In this document: piece after piece, positions 1 to 12,089 of the stretch
Numbering within the stretch: the first letter of the stretch is position 1
Layout: every line of letters begins with the position of its first letter
Assembly: GCA_013399305.1 (NCBI GenBank)
Contig: VXAI01000009.1
Coordinates: forward strand, 231,932-295,931
Length of the DNA stretch: 64,000 bases
Direction of reading: 5' to 3'
DNA from: Rostratula benghalensis
Taxonomy: Eukaryota; Chordata; Aves; Charadriiformes; Rostratulidae
Made by a program: the position numbers and the translations under genes
The notes under the pieces: generated by a model
The model's input: only the letters and a program-made list of their open reading frames with translations
Told to the model about the DNA's origin: nothing
Database searches by the model: none

Positions 1-3000
1 GGTGGGGAGGATGGGGTACGGGAAGCAAACTTCATAAAGGGTAGAAAGAGGGAGGGACAGGAATACGTGTCACCAGGCAGAATTTGTGTGACTAGGTCTG
101 AAAGTGCTTTTTGGCTGTTTCATTAGCAGGTCCTCTCTGCATGTATTTCCTACAGCTGAAGAATAACAGCCTAGTGCCCCAGGCTAGGTGTCTGCTGAGC
201 AGCTAAGAATGCAGGAGATGAGCAATGACTTTGTACATTTCCACGCAGAGAGCTCTTCTCTGATGTTTTTTCAGTAATCTGTGTTTTTCTGCACAGCCAC
301 TGAGTTAATTTATAGAGGAAGAGTTTTGATATTTGCAAGAATATAGCAACATTTTTTTTATAAAAGCAATCTATTTTTCTGTGCTGATTCTTTGCATATA
401 CTCGCAATTAGTGCTGTGAAGACAAGTAGTATCTACAAGAATATATGTAGGTTTTCTATTTTTTTTTAAATTTGCAGTACAAAGTAGAAATAGCATCTTA
501 AAAAGAGTATTTGGTAGTAAAAGCTGTTGTCAAGCTGAAAGAAGTATGGAATTGGAAGCAATAAAATTCCTCACTAGCTTTCACAGAGGAGAAAGAGACA
601 CAAAAAATAATCAATGAAAACATGTAACACCTCTTAGAATTTTGTTTTTGCTCATCAAGAACCAAATTGTGGCTCATCTAATGTGTGACAATACCTAGTC
701 TCTCATCCTCTTGCCTGTATGCTGTGCATATCATCTGACACATCCAGGAGAAAGAATCTGATGGCACATTAGGTAACGTGGAGCAGTTTCTCTTGTGTCA
801 ACACAAGATACTTCATAGTGGCTGTTCATGTGCTTTTTTGTTTCTGCTTTCCCAGCTGTGATTAAACTGAGGAGCTGAAAGAGGACAAGAGGAGAGAGGT
901 TTGTTTCCTTCCTTTCTTCTGTTCCCAGTGTGCTGAGAAACGCGTCTGCTCGCTTGTCTGTGATGAGAGCTGTGTTTTTTGAGCTATCAATTAACTTTGT
1001 GCTGTGCTGGCCTGCGGCCTTTTCCCTGCGAGAGCTTTCTGGCGTTTGCCCAGATTCTGCTGCAGCCTTGTCAGTGGCATTTCTACTCCTCTTACCCATG
1101 GGGCATTTCAGACATGTTCAAGGGAGAGATGTGAACAGAGAAGTGAATACTGGGCTGGTTACAGAAAATGTGGGAGCTTAAGTGAGTGTGAGGCCAAAGA
1201 GAGCGGAAAATTTCCATTGGCCTTGTAGAACAGACTTTGGCATTTTGTGTGTGTGGATGTTATGGAAAACTGATGGTGACGGTCTGTGTTGAAAAACAGC
1301 TCAGATTTGGTCCAGAGCATATGTGAACATACTGTCTCTCAGCAATTAAGTCAGTGCTCGTATGTTCTTTTTATGACAAGGGAATTTGTAAATATTGGTA
1401 GTCTATTATGAAACAGTTTCAGCAAATAAAGACAGGCTGGCATAAGTTTCTTGCTGTTTCACTGGAAGAAATAATTAAACATTAATTTTAATTTAAATTA
1501 TTTATAGGTTCTACAGAATTGCCTGGGACATTATTTAACCTTCAAAAATGTTCAATGTTTTCTGCTTTATTTGCTATAAAATGCACATATTACTGTAAAA
1601 CAATGAGCGATTAGCTTTGCTTATGCGATGTCCCTTAAACAGTGCATTTGAAACTAGTGTTGACTACTGTTATGGCAGTGTTTATAGTAATACACGCAAA
1701 CTGCACAGCACTGTAGCTAAACTTAGTAAAATTATCCAATATAAAGGTATTATAGTCTTCAATGGTATTTATAAAGCAACACAGATAGAAGTGACTTAAT
1801 GTTGATGCCAGATATATAAAACAAGATGAAGTTTAATAAAGACTCAACAGCTGAGCATGTTGTTACCCTCAAGCACGGCTACTTAATGATGCCAAACTGG
1901 CATGAAGAGCCTCCAGACCAGAATGATGATGATGTGCAGTCTTTCTGATCCAGATTAATACATTTGTTCTGGGTGCAGTGCAAGGTAGTGAGGCAGTGGA
2001 CAGACTGCTGGTGGTAATCTGCAGATGAAGCATACTGAGTTAATAATATTTTCTATTTAAATGTCTTTCAACACTTTGTTGGGAGGAGGTGAAAATTCCT
2101 TCTTTTGATTCTACAGATCTGAAAACTGAAAGAGAAGGCTTAAGTGAATTGTACACCAGGTACTGGCAAAAGAAAACAAATTTTATAGTCCCAAAGAAGA
2201 AACTTCATCCAAGAGCTGTTGAAGAAGTTCTTCATTTGTAGAGAAAAATATTAATTGCCTCCTTTCCAAGTAGTTCACACTTCTTTTGCTGCTCCCACAT
2301 CGTGCTGTCCTAGCTCTATCCTGAGCTGTTGGGTACCATGACAATTTAATCTAATATAATTCCCTACTTTGTTCCTATCCTCCATCCTGTGCCTAATTGT
2401 CCTTCTGGGCCAAACAACCTAATGTGCTCCTCTGGGACCAGCTGGGAGACACTGCAAAGCTGGTTCTTGCAACACGTCTCTTTAAAGACCAAACCAAACA
2501 AAACTCATCAAGATCAGACAAACCAGAAAGGAATCACCAGAATATTCAGAGAGCAGCTAAAAATCAGCCACACTGAATTGTGTTTCCTTCTTGTGGAACC
2601 TGCTTATTTACTATTTTTATTAAGCTGTACTTTGGGTGTAGCTCTGTAGGCACAAGGAACTCAGGAAAGAAACCTTGTTCACTTGATTCTCCTCTGTGAT
2701 GTTCTAGAGGCTGTTCTGCCTGCTGCTAGTGCTGTGTATTACACCAGTGGCATTTTCTGCTCTACTATGCTTGAGTTGATGGGTGTTATTTAGAGTGTGC
2801 TAAAAGTTTGAGGCATCAGCTAAGCTTTCAAAAGTAGAGCTTATAAATATTTCAAAACTTCTTGATATTCCAGAATTATTACCAGCATCCTATGGTACCC
2901 TTAGAGACTACCCCAGAATTATTACAGTTTGTCTGCAGTTCCTTCCTCATCCTCCCACTGCAAATCAACTAAACTTTTTTAGAAGAAAGTTCTTCATTGA

Positions 3001-3457
3001 TCTGCTTTGCTAGTGAGTCATACTATGTTGCAGTTTTCAAACTCATACATCAGGCAGACTATAATTCTGTGATAATTTCCAGCCTTAAGTTTTCCTAAGA
3101 GCAGTCTCATTCATGTCCAAATGAATGTGTCCTATATTGCAGAAATCTTTGATATGCCAAGATAGACTAAATCACAGGGGTTGAACTGAGAATATTAAAT
3201 AGGGTACAGAATATAAAAAGAAATAGAAATGGTCTATAAATGGATTTCAATGGGAGGGGAAAAAAACATCAATATTCCTTTCATCCTAATGTTTTGTAGG
3301 AGCAGTGGTAGATAATAAAATATATATGAACATAGTATATGCCACTCTTGTGCTATTTCCCTTTTGACAGGTGAAATCAGAAGCATCTCTCCCCATTATT
3401 TTTGTGGATTTGGATTCCTAAAGCTGGTGAGAGGCATTCATATGTTATCCTGAGTGG

Positions 3458-3488
3458 AATAATAATAATGATCATGATAATAATGATG
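3458..3488. repeat. AAT/ATG-type trinucleotide microsatellite, imperfect
   Basis: An interrupted run of AAT and ATG/ATC units, with an ATGATCAT core in the middle. Ordinary simple repeat without associated coding sequence. Confidence 0.7.
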
Positions 3489-5979
3489 TAACACATAAAA
3501 AAATAATAACTAAACCAAATCCTGCCAGGGATGTACCTCTTTCAAAGCAAACCTCTTGGTACACTTCAAGTACTGTACTCCTCTGCTCTTTTTCCCCTAA
3601 TCTTGCAGAAGTTTAGTTCATATATAATGAACCTTGTCTACATGAGCTGTTCTTGCTGCTATTTAAATGAGAAAGACAGTAATTTATACTTGATCTTTTT
3701 AACATTGACAAGTTTTGGTAATGTCAAGTGCTCACAGAAAATTCAAAAGGATAGCTAAAGCTTTTAACATTATAATGGTGAGCAGCCAGGATCATAAACA
3801 TCTGACACAATTATTTTTGATAGAAACCAAGTACAAATATCTAAATGGAAAATGCTAGTTTGCAGAACAGGGTCTTGCTTCTCAATGATCACTTTTTAGA
3901 AGTGCTAATGGTAAAATGGAAGAATATTTCCTTTAAGAAATTTTCTGCCCTGGGGAGAACAGAAACATTTCTACTGGCAACTCAATTTGCAACTCTTAAA
4001 CTACATCTGGGGTGCTCTTCTCCCACATAATTACTCCTTAAATGTTGAAAGGCACTGTACAGAAAGTCATCTAGATCAATAATAAGGAGTTAAATTTGTA
4101 TAAACTGTTAATAGAATATGAATGCTACTTTAAACTTGTTCACTAGCATAATTTTAGATAAAATTGGCTTTCTTACTATCCTTATATTCAGATTCTCAGA
4201 ACTAAACCAGTTGTAAAACACAGAGCTGTTAAAAGACAGATACATACCGTGAGGTTATCCTGATCAAATATTTGGATAAGTCTGTCTTGGAAAACGGAAA
4301 TGAAACTGAGTCTTCCATAATTTCAGAGGTCATTTGCCGTTGTCCTTCATTTCTCAAGTGTTTCTGTGAGGGGACCTACTTAAAACCTTGAATGCATCCT
4401 GGTTTTAGGGGCATTTTAGTCAATCAATTATTGTGTTATTATGATGATGCTTGCTGCTATAGAACCAGCAGCAGTGGTACAGTATAGGCACGGGGAGTTG
4501 TCTGGGTCACTAGACCATATGGGGTAGCAAAATTATCTACTATAGACAGCATGTAGTCCTTGAACATTCTAAGGGCAGCTGCTGCTATTTCTGCAGTGTG
4601 TGGGAAGTTGGATAATGCTTCCTCCAATTGCCACGGCAGCATGCTTCAGCTCTCCGGGGCTTTCCTGTTATTCACTGTCACGCTTCCACCCTTTTCCAAG
4701 GCAGAATTAGCCTACTCTAATCTCCTCCTTTAGGACGGCTCTTGTTCTGGGCACACAGCTATGGAAAAACATTAACAAAAAACCCTCTAAGGAATTGTAG
4801 TCTGAATGCCTGGAAAAAATCAGTGTGAGACATGGCTAGTGATTAGAAATGGCATATCTGGCACAGATTATGGGATTTCTTCATCTCAGCTTCCCTTGTC
4901 ATGAGCGCAGCCAGGTTCACATCAGTAGTCACATAATTGTGGCTTAAAGGCTGCTGCTTCTTAGTATAAGGAGTTCAAAAGGTGTCTTCCTTACCAGCCT
5001 TCTCAGCAGAACTCCTGTGGTGGTAGAATCTGGGAGCTTCAACATCATGAACTAGTCCCCCCCTCCAGTATCTTTATAAACTGAAGATACCAACTTGATA
5101 TGAAGCACTAGCTTCTTTCCCCTTGTACATTCTCTCTTTCTCTAATATTTTTACTTTACAGTCTTAGGAAAAGGTTACATAAGTTTTCTAAATATTTGTA
5201 AATATGGTAATTGTTAGTAAAACAAAAACTGGCCACAAAATCTTGTCACATTGGCAGAAAAGGCTTATATGGAAAGTTCAACTGGGTTTAAGTAGGAATC
5301 TGCTAATTTTCCCCCTGCAACTTAGCAAAGATATTGAATCTATCCCAGTTAGCAAACTCTTTTCTAATATTGCCATAATTTGAAAATAATATGTAGCAAT
5401 ATAAGGGATGCCAAGTAACTGCAGGAACCTCTACAGAGAGAAACTGAGTCGGGTCCCTGCTACTGTCTTCCTTTTGGCCCCTGTACTCCTTTGTTGTAGG
5501 TGAGTAGAATGAGCATTTCTGTTGCATCTATTGACTTTGGTCAGAAATATGTGTTATCATACTCTCTGATGCTCTGTGTTTCTAGTTAAGGTATCAGTCC
5601 CTGTCTGAAGGAATGAACTTCTCTCAGCATCCTCACCCTGCTCTTTTTCTTCTTTTCTTCCTTTTTCAAGGATGTAGATTTGTAGCAGTGATATTTGAAC
5701 CAAACTAGGTATTTTAGAGAACAATAAAAGAGGTGAGATGTAGATTACAGAAAGTACACAATATTTAATTATGTTCTACATACTTATCTAGGAGGTGCAT
5801 CTTTGAGTAATACTAGTTAGTGGTAATACAACCTATATTTATTTCAGTCCATTTCACAGTTCATTATGTCAGTAGTTCTTGGTCAAGATTTCTCAATTTG
5901 TGAATATTTACTCTTTTCTCCCTCACTTGTACTTAAATGAATCAGTGAGATTTTCAGTGGAATGCATTATGGACGTAGA

Positions 5980-6005
5980 ATATATATATATATATTTTTT
6001 TTTTT
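5980..6005. repeat. (TA)n tract followed by a T run
   Basis: About seven TA dinucleotides pass directly into eleven T residues. Low-complexity sequence. Nothing around it indicates a mobile element tail. Confidence 0.75.
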
Positions 6006-9000
6006 AAATAGGATCAAATATGAACATACTATCCTTATTTTCTTTCCTGTGGTTAACTAGAGGAACTTAATGGGAAGTGGAGAAGGTCAATGACTGACTG
6101 TTGGGCTGCATTTGTTCTCAAAAGGCATAACCATAAATTTTGTAACTCTTGCTTCTATTAAATTCCCGTGAACCATAATGAATACTGAGACTGTACAGAG
6201 CAGCAGAATCAGTCAACAGCTATTTGCATCAGGTAAGAAAATGTTAATTTGCTACATTTTTGCAACCACGCATAACCAGATATATTTGCTACAAATTAAA
6301 GCTTAATTAAGCATATTTCAAAAACTGCTTTGGAATTTGAGAGTCTAGTGCAGCTGCTTAGATTTGTCATAGGAAAAAAAACAAGAGAGTAACTTCATAC
6401 TTTCAATTAACAGGGCATTTTTATCACCAGAGGGCACTATCCTTCCAGGCTAAGATTAAACTATTGTTAGACAATATTACATATCGGGAGCTTCTTTAAT
6501 TTAAGAAAAAGAATTTCAGGCAATAGTTAGTTTTTATTTTTTCTTACTTATATATTAATTTAAATAAATACATTCTGATAATCTCCTTTCCTTCAAAATT
6601 TTCATAATTATATAGGAAGAATTTCCAGACTGATGGTAAACTACATTTTAGAAACCCCCAAAAATTTGTGGAAAACATAAAAGGTAAATGTTGTTGTACA
6701 CTGGCAGATACCTCTTTGTTGCAGTACAGCTGCTATTACAGGAACAGAGCTTCTTTTGAATAACTCCAGACTATTCCTTCCTGTCTCCCTCCAAAGGGGA
6801 GGCTGCTGTTCTGTTTTCCTTCTCTCCCACCAACCAGGACTTCACCAGTTGCCAGTGGAGGTGGCCTGCAGGCCATGCTGACTACACCCCACCATAAAGT
6901 GCTCCTCTGCTTGTGGGTCCTGCTTGGATTTGTCCCTTGCTGACTGCTTTTTCCAGTGACCTGTTTTGACACTGCAAACACTGCAGTTGCTATTTGTCCT
7001 TTCAGGGAGGACTCCTAGAGACAGTATGGGAGAGAGTAAAAGTCACATTTCATACACTGGTGGCCACACAGCAGCATAAGGTTCCAGCAGCATGAATCCC
7101 AGGTCGTGTTTCCTTAAAATGTACAATGGTATCTTGGCTGGTTTTTATGTAGTATTATGCACTAGAAGCAATTGGTTATGTTATGAATATATCTAACATA
7201 TCTTTAAATGCTGTATTTGTACATTTCCCTATCTTCATGTCATTGTCTTAGTAACCAGTGAAGACCTTAATTAGTCATTTGGACTACAGGTGTCTTCCTT
7301 GTTTGTGTTTTTATTAGCTGTCAGTCCCTCTCAAGTTCCCTTAATTCACTTGTATGGCAGTAAGACATCACATCTCCTGGATTTGCCTGCCTTCTGTTAG
7401 TTGTGTTATACGCTGGACCTTGTCAAATATTCTGAAGATAATGAACTGAAGGCATTACAACCTGCCTTTTTTCCTAGTAATGATGAACAACCACAGCTCT
7501 TGCTTGTAAAAAGCTACTTGGGACTGTCAGGTTATCAATCCAAACTTGTGACTGACAGAAAGGGGGACAAGAGTGCACAATATTCTTTGTTGCCTTCCAT
7601 GTCATTGCTGTGTGAAATTCCAGGTAGCACTTCAGAAATTCCAGAATAAGCACTTCAAATGACTGAGACACTCTAGCTCTCCAATGCTATTATTTTGTGT
7701 TTTGCCTCTAGCAGCAGACTACGTATCTGGAAGGAGTGCTCGGTGTAGGGTGATGTGAGCTTCCATCGTGGAGGTGCCACCTGTGGGATGGTTGCTTTAG
7801 TTTCCAGTCCCATTGTGTTTATTCTTAGTCTGGGTATTGATGGCTTCAAAACAGGGACAAAGAATGCTGGAGCTGGGGCTTTCTGTAACTGGAGGCCATT
7901 GTCTCGGTGAAGAACAGACAGTAAGAAAATCTGTTATCCTGGTCGACTAGAAATAATGGGCCCTCATTTAAGGGCAGAAGAAGGATTTACTGTGTGGAAG
8001 GGAGCTCTCATAAGGAATCATCTGAAAGGTAAAATCCTGCATGAAATGAAAGATAAGAAGAATGAAATGTAATTAACCTCTGCTGCCCCATGAAGATCCC
8101 TCTGGTGCTCATGGGCATGCCTTTCAGTAAAGTGGTAAAGCGGGTAAACTACCTTTCATCTCCTCTCTGAGTATGTCCTGTTAGCATCATGCCTAATCAT
8201 GCCCTTTATTCTTGGTGGATTTCTGTGACTGATCCCCTTTTCCCCTGACTTGCTTGGTCTGCTTTAGGGTGGTCAGAGCAACAGCTCTGGTTCCTCCTGC
8301 TGAAGCCTCCAGGAACCGCCATGCACAGTCACAGAGAACTGCTTGCACAGAGCAGCATGTGATTTATTTTTCCATAGGAGTTTTGCAAGCAAAAAGATTA
8401 AAATAACAAATCCTTAGACACACAGAGTCTTATCTAAATTTGGCTCTTCTTTGCAAGCTTAGGCAGGTCCTTGATGCCCAGTTACAATCTGCTTCTCTGC
8501 AGACTCTCTTTTTTCCATGCTGTGGCTTTTCAACTGTTTCTAATTTTTTTGTAAAGTTTCTGCCAAAGATTTCCTGTTCAGGATTTTTTTCTTCATGCCT
8601 TTAATCTTCTTGAAGAAGAAGCTGTAGGAAAGCATTAAAGAACATATAACCTCCATTTGCTGCATCATTACAGTCTCTCTTCATCGAGTCAGTTTCTGTT
8701 CCAGGTCTCCAAAAGTAACTTGAGCTGAGGCAATTCCTTGGTTGATTCATACCTGATTACTGCAGTCATCAAAACAGTGGAGATGCAACATTTGTTGAAA
8801 AAAAATTAAGCTTATGTTTGCCTTACCCTACCAGAATAGCAAAAACAGGAGGATTTTTTTTTTTTGAGTATTTTAAGTTGTGACGTACTTAAACGACTAT
8901 GGGGATTCTAACAATCTATGTTGCCAGCAACAAGTTTCAAAATTATGGTAAATTTTTTATTCAAGAAAACCTTTGAAGGATTTTCAAGATGCTTTAACAT

Positions 9001-9341
9001 CCATTTAGTTCTACTATGAACAAAAGCTGGTGGTATAATCAATTTCATCTGGGGAGAGCAGACTTCTATAGTCACTTCTGAAAATCCCACTCATTTTCTG
9101 AAGACCGTCTAAACAATATCAGATGCAAATATTACAGTTCCTTGCATAATGCTTTACAGCATTAATGTCCCCAAAACGTAGCAGTTGCTGGCATTTTCTT
9201 CAGTGAGGATGACACTGTCTTCATCTGAAAAATATCTTGTAGTTGGCAATGTGGGTGTTTAGTGTTTGAGAACATATTCTTTCTAATGCATAGTAGAACC
9301 TGCAAGATCTTAGCAAACTGACAAGAGAACTTTCTGTCTTT

Positions 9342-9385
9342 AAAAAAAAAACCAACACCCCCCCCATCCCACCCCTCTCCCGCCC
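9342..9385 (-). other. A10 run plus C-rich tract: G-quadruplex motif on the minus strand
   Basis: After ten A residues (9342-9351) the plus strand has five C tracts: 9358-9365 (8), 9368-9370 (3), 9372-9375 (4), 9379-9381 (3) and 9383-9385 (3). The gaps between them are only AT, A, TCT and G. Read on the minus strand this is five G tracts with loops of one to three bases, well inside the usual rule of four tracts of at least three G with loops of one to seven. The plus strand is correspondingly a potential i-motif. No gene or promoter can be tied to it. Confidence 0.7.
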
Positions 9386-11389
9386 TCGTGCGAAGGTATT
9401 ATTGAATTCTGGCATAATTTTGCAGCTAACTGCACGCTTTTTCAGTACAGTTGTCTTCATGCCATTTTCAGCATTTGTCACTGACTTCTGCAGCAACTGG
9501 CCTTTGTGGATGCAACTGCAGTTTCTTTCATTTTATAAATACGTATCTGTGTGTATGTGATAAAGATATGCATGTGGTCCTATATAGTTACATAAATATT
9601 ACCTTCCTTAGTCACTGAATGTAGCATCATAAGGTTACACAACTAAAAAAGTGTTTGGTGAAAGTCCTTTTACTGTTTAAATGTCACATTGAGGTGGACA
9701 GACTACAGAAGGAGAGTTCAATCCTTACAGACCAAGTGAACTCATTAAGTAGTATCGTTACTTTTCTTCCCCAAGAGGACAGCAGTGTTGAAGCCTGCTT
9801 GCAGTCTTGGTATTTAATAACTGTTTTGTTAACAGTTTAACAACTCAACATGAAAATTTCAGTTCATCACATGTGAGTTCTTGGAGTGACCTGGCTTGAA
9901 TATGCCACAGAATGGCTAGGGATGTTAATACTCAGTGATGGAAGCTTTCTTCTGCATTTGTGTTTTCCTGTGGCAATTAGATATTGGTGATACACAATCC
10001 GTCCAAGGAAAAAGCAGCTGAGCCTGAGACTGTGCAGCTTTCAGTATTGTTTATAGATGCCCACCCTAGCTTTAAATGAGGTAACTTGGGTATTTGTTGA
10101 AATCTTGCTGCGGCAGCACAAAGCTTACCATGGGTAATTTATGTTTCTCAGAAGCAGAATAAATTATCCTCTGCTGAGCATCCTGTGGCCATGTCTGAGC
10201 AGATTCTCATACTCAGGCTTTTTAATTTCAAGCTTGCTCAGATACTTACACCACATTGCAGTCTGCAGGATACCTATAGTCCTTTGAACTGAATTTTTAG
10301 TCGAACCAAACCTGAGTACAAGAAACATAGAGCTTTGAGTGGCAGTCAAAAATCGGCAACTGAGGGTTGTTGGCAATGAACAGATGCTGGAGGAAGATTA
10401 TTCTCTGGTTTAACAGGAGGCAACTGTTCTCTTTCTGATGGAGAATCTACATGGAACAGCTACTCTGTGTGTGAAAAGTATAATGTAAAGCAAAACTGTG
10501 GGTAATCTAACTTCATTAGGCAAATGTTTGGCTATAATCTGACTGTCCTTTTTTGACAAAAAACCTAGCAGTTCACTTTATACAACCTTAGGGGTGATGG
10601 ATTGGGTCAGAACTGTAAATTAAAGTAAACAGTTAAGGTTATAGAAGCTGAAAAAGAAGAGAAAAAAGCAGAGAAATATTGCACCTTGCTGCTAGTGCAG
10701 AAGTCTAGCTTGCATCACATCCATCTTCTGGATTAGCATTCAGATTTAATGGTTTCTATGTCTCAGAGTTATTCTCTCTGGTGCGTATTCTCAGTTACGT
10801 AATGAGTATTAAAAGTGATCTGTGCAGCTGCATAATCAACGGCTGAACAGGAATTTGTCCTACTACTGAAGAACAGGTTCATGTACAAATGTGCACACTG
10901 TTCCTACATCTGTTCCTGTGGTCTCAGCAGTGACTGTGTTGCTCTTGTGTTCTGGGCAGCCTGTGTTTAAAACATGAGCACTGCAAGGGGTGACTTAAAG
11001 TCTGAAAAAAAGAGTCCAGTGTTCCTACCAGACATGCTTTTGTGATTTAGGTGGGCCAACATGGTGTTAATTACTGGCTTTACGAGCTGAAAGAAAGACT
11101 GATACCAACTCTTCGGGAACAGTATTGTTCTGAAATTTCAGATGGTTGCACAGCATAAATAATTATATTCAGATTTTCAACTCGCATGCAATAGATCTTG
11201 AAATGAAATAAAATCCTAAATAACTTGTGAAAGCAGAAATGGTTCAGGATGTGTTCTCTAACACAGGCATTCAAGTGTACAGGGTCCTGGTTCTTCCCTG
11301 CCTCTTGCTCATTCAGTTACTCACTTCTGTATGGGAGGGGAATATTCAGTAGTATTGGGTAGTGTCTAGTTGAATAACCATCTCAATTA
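9386..11389. other. Non-coding interval, nothing recognised
   Basis: No repeat family or gene signature is visible. A plus-strand open frame at 9655-9840 has a short heptad-like stretch but no splice context, and I treat it as chance. Confidence 0.55.
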
Positions 11390-11531
11390 TTACAGTATTT
11401 GAGGCTGTGGAGGGTAAAGCTTGTGGTCCTTAGATGGAAACCTAACATTTTGGAGTACTATTTCTTTGATTCGTCTTTCTACCTGCACAGCTGTAAGGTT
11501 GGGACATATATGAAATACTTCTTTACTGCGA
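11390..11531 (-). CDS. Weak candidate terminal exon, product unrecognised
   Basis: An open minus-strand frame ends at a TAA at 11390. Reading on the minus strand, a good splice-acceptor context (pyrimidine-rich, then TAATTTTAG) ends just before 11531. It leaves an exon of about 142 bases whose frame begins with the third base of a codon (phase 2). The peptide is rich in charged and aliphatic residues (SKEVFHICPNLTAVQVERR, then a lysine/proline-rich tail), so it reads more like protein than most chance frames here. An alternative donor CAG|GTAGAA lies inside it, near 11480. No polyadenylation signal is seen close downstream. I do not recognise the protein; chance openness is quite possible. 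Confidence 0.17.
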
Positions 11532-12070
11532 CTAAAATTAGAAAAGAATATGTGCTGAATGTCAAAAGGTTGTAGAATAACTCTGCTAAAAAGATCAGGG
11601 TGAGATTCACAGTTCTTTGGTTTTGGCATGCTACCTCTAGTCTCAGGGCTTATCAACACAATGAAATTTATCCTTTACTGAATAGTTTTGAATAAAAAAA
11701 GTCTTGTCTGCACTGGGCAATTCACCTCAAAATGCTGGTTCCAAGCCACGCAGTATGGTAGCAGTTACTACAGTTAACTCCATCTTGTGAGTTGTTATTG
11801 TATGCTAATAATTGCCTGCATTGCATGGTGCTTTGGCAGGTCTCCATTTGCTCTCCCACGTTGCTCAGGCCTCCTGGTCTGGTACCTGTGTGCCTGTAGC
11901 TCCTCTGCAGTCACACAGATGGAGAAATTGTTCCCTGTTTTTAAATGCCGGGGAGCAGTAACATCCAGTTCTCTTATGCTTCCAGGCCTTTCAGGCTCTA
12001 GCAGTCTATACAATTACTATGGTTTTGTTTTCTAGTCTTATTTTCTAGGCTGCATCCAACCGGTGCAATT

Positions 12071-12089
12071 AAAAAAAAAAAAAAAAAAA
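12071..12089. repeat. A19 homopolymer
   Basis: Nineteen A residues, followed by GC and a further seven A. An A run can mark a retrocopy tail on the plus strand, but the preceding sequence matches no gene or SINE I recognise and I see no target-site duplication. It is therefore listed only as a homopolymer. Confidence 0.8.

Larger units (their letters stand above)
1..9357. other. Non-coding AT-rich interval, no recognised gene or mobile element
   Basis: Only short, uncorrelated open frames occur here on either strand, and none resembles a protein family I know. I see no CR1 protein remnants, no LTR termini and no A-tailed retrocopy. The only distinct structures are short simple repeats near 3.46 and 5.98 kb. 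It could be intergenic or intronic. Ancient, heavily decayed repeats would not be visible by eye. Confidence 0.6.

Noticed and set aside
9655..9840. Plus-strand frame with a coiled-coil-like stretch
   Set aside because: Only about 20 residues are heptad-like, and no splice acceptor or donor frames the segment convincingly.
12071..12089. A19 run as tail of a processed retrocopy
   Set aside because: Nothing upstream resembles an mRNA and no target-site duplication is visible.
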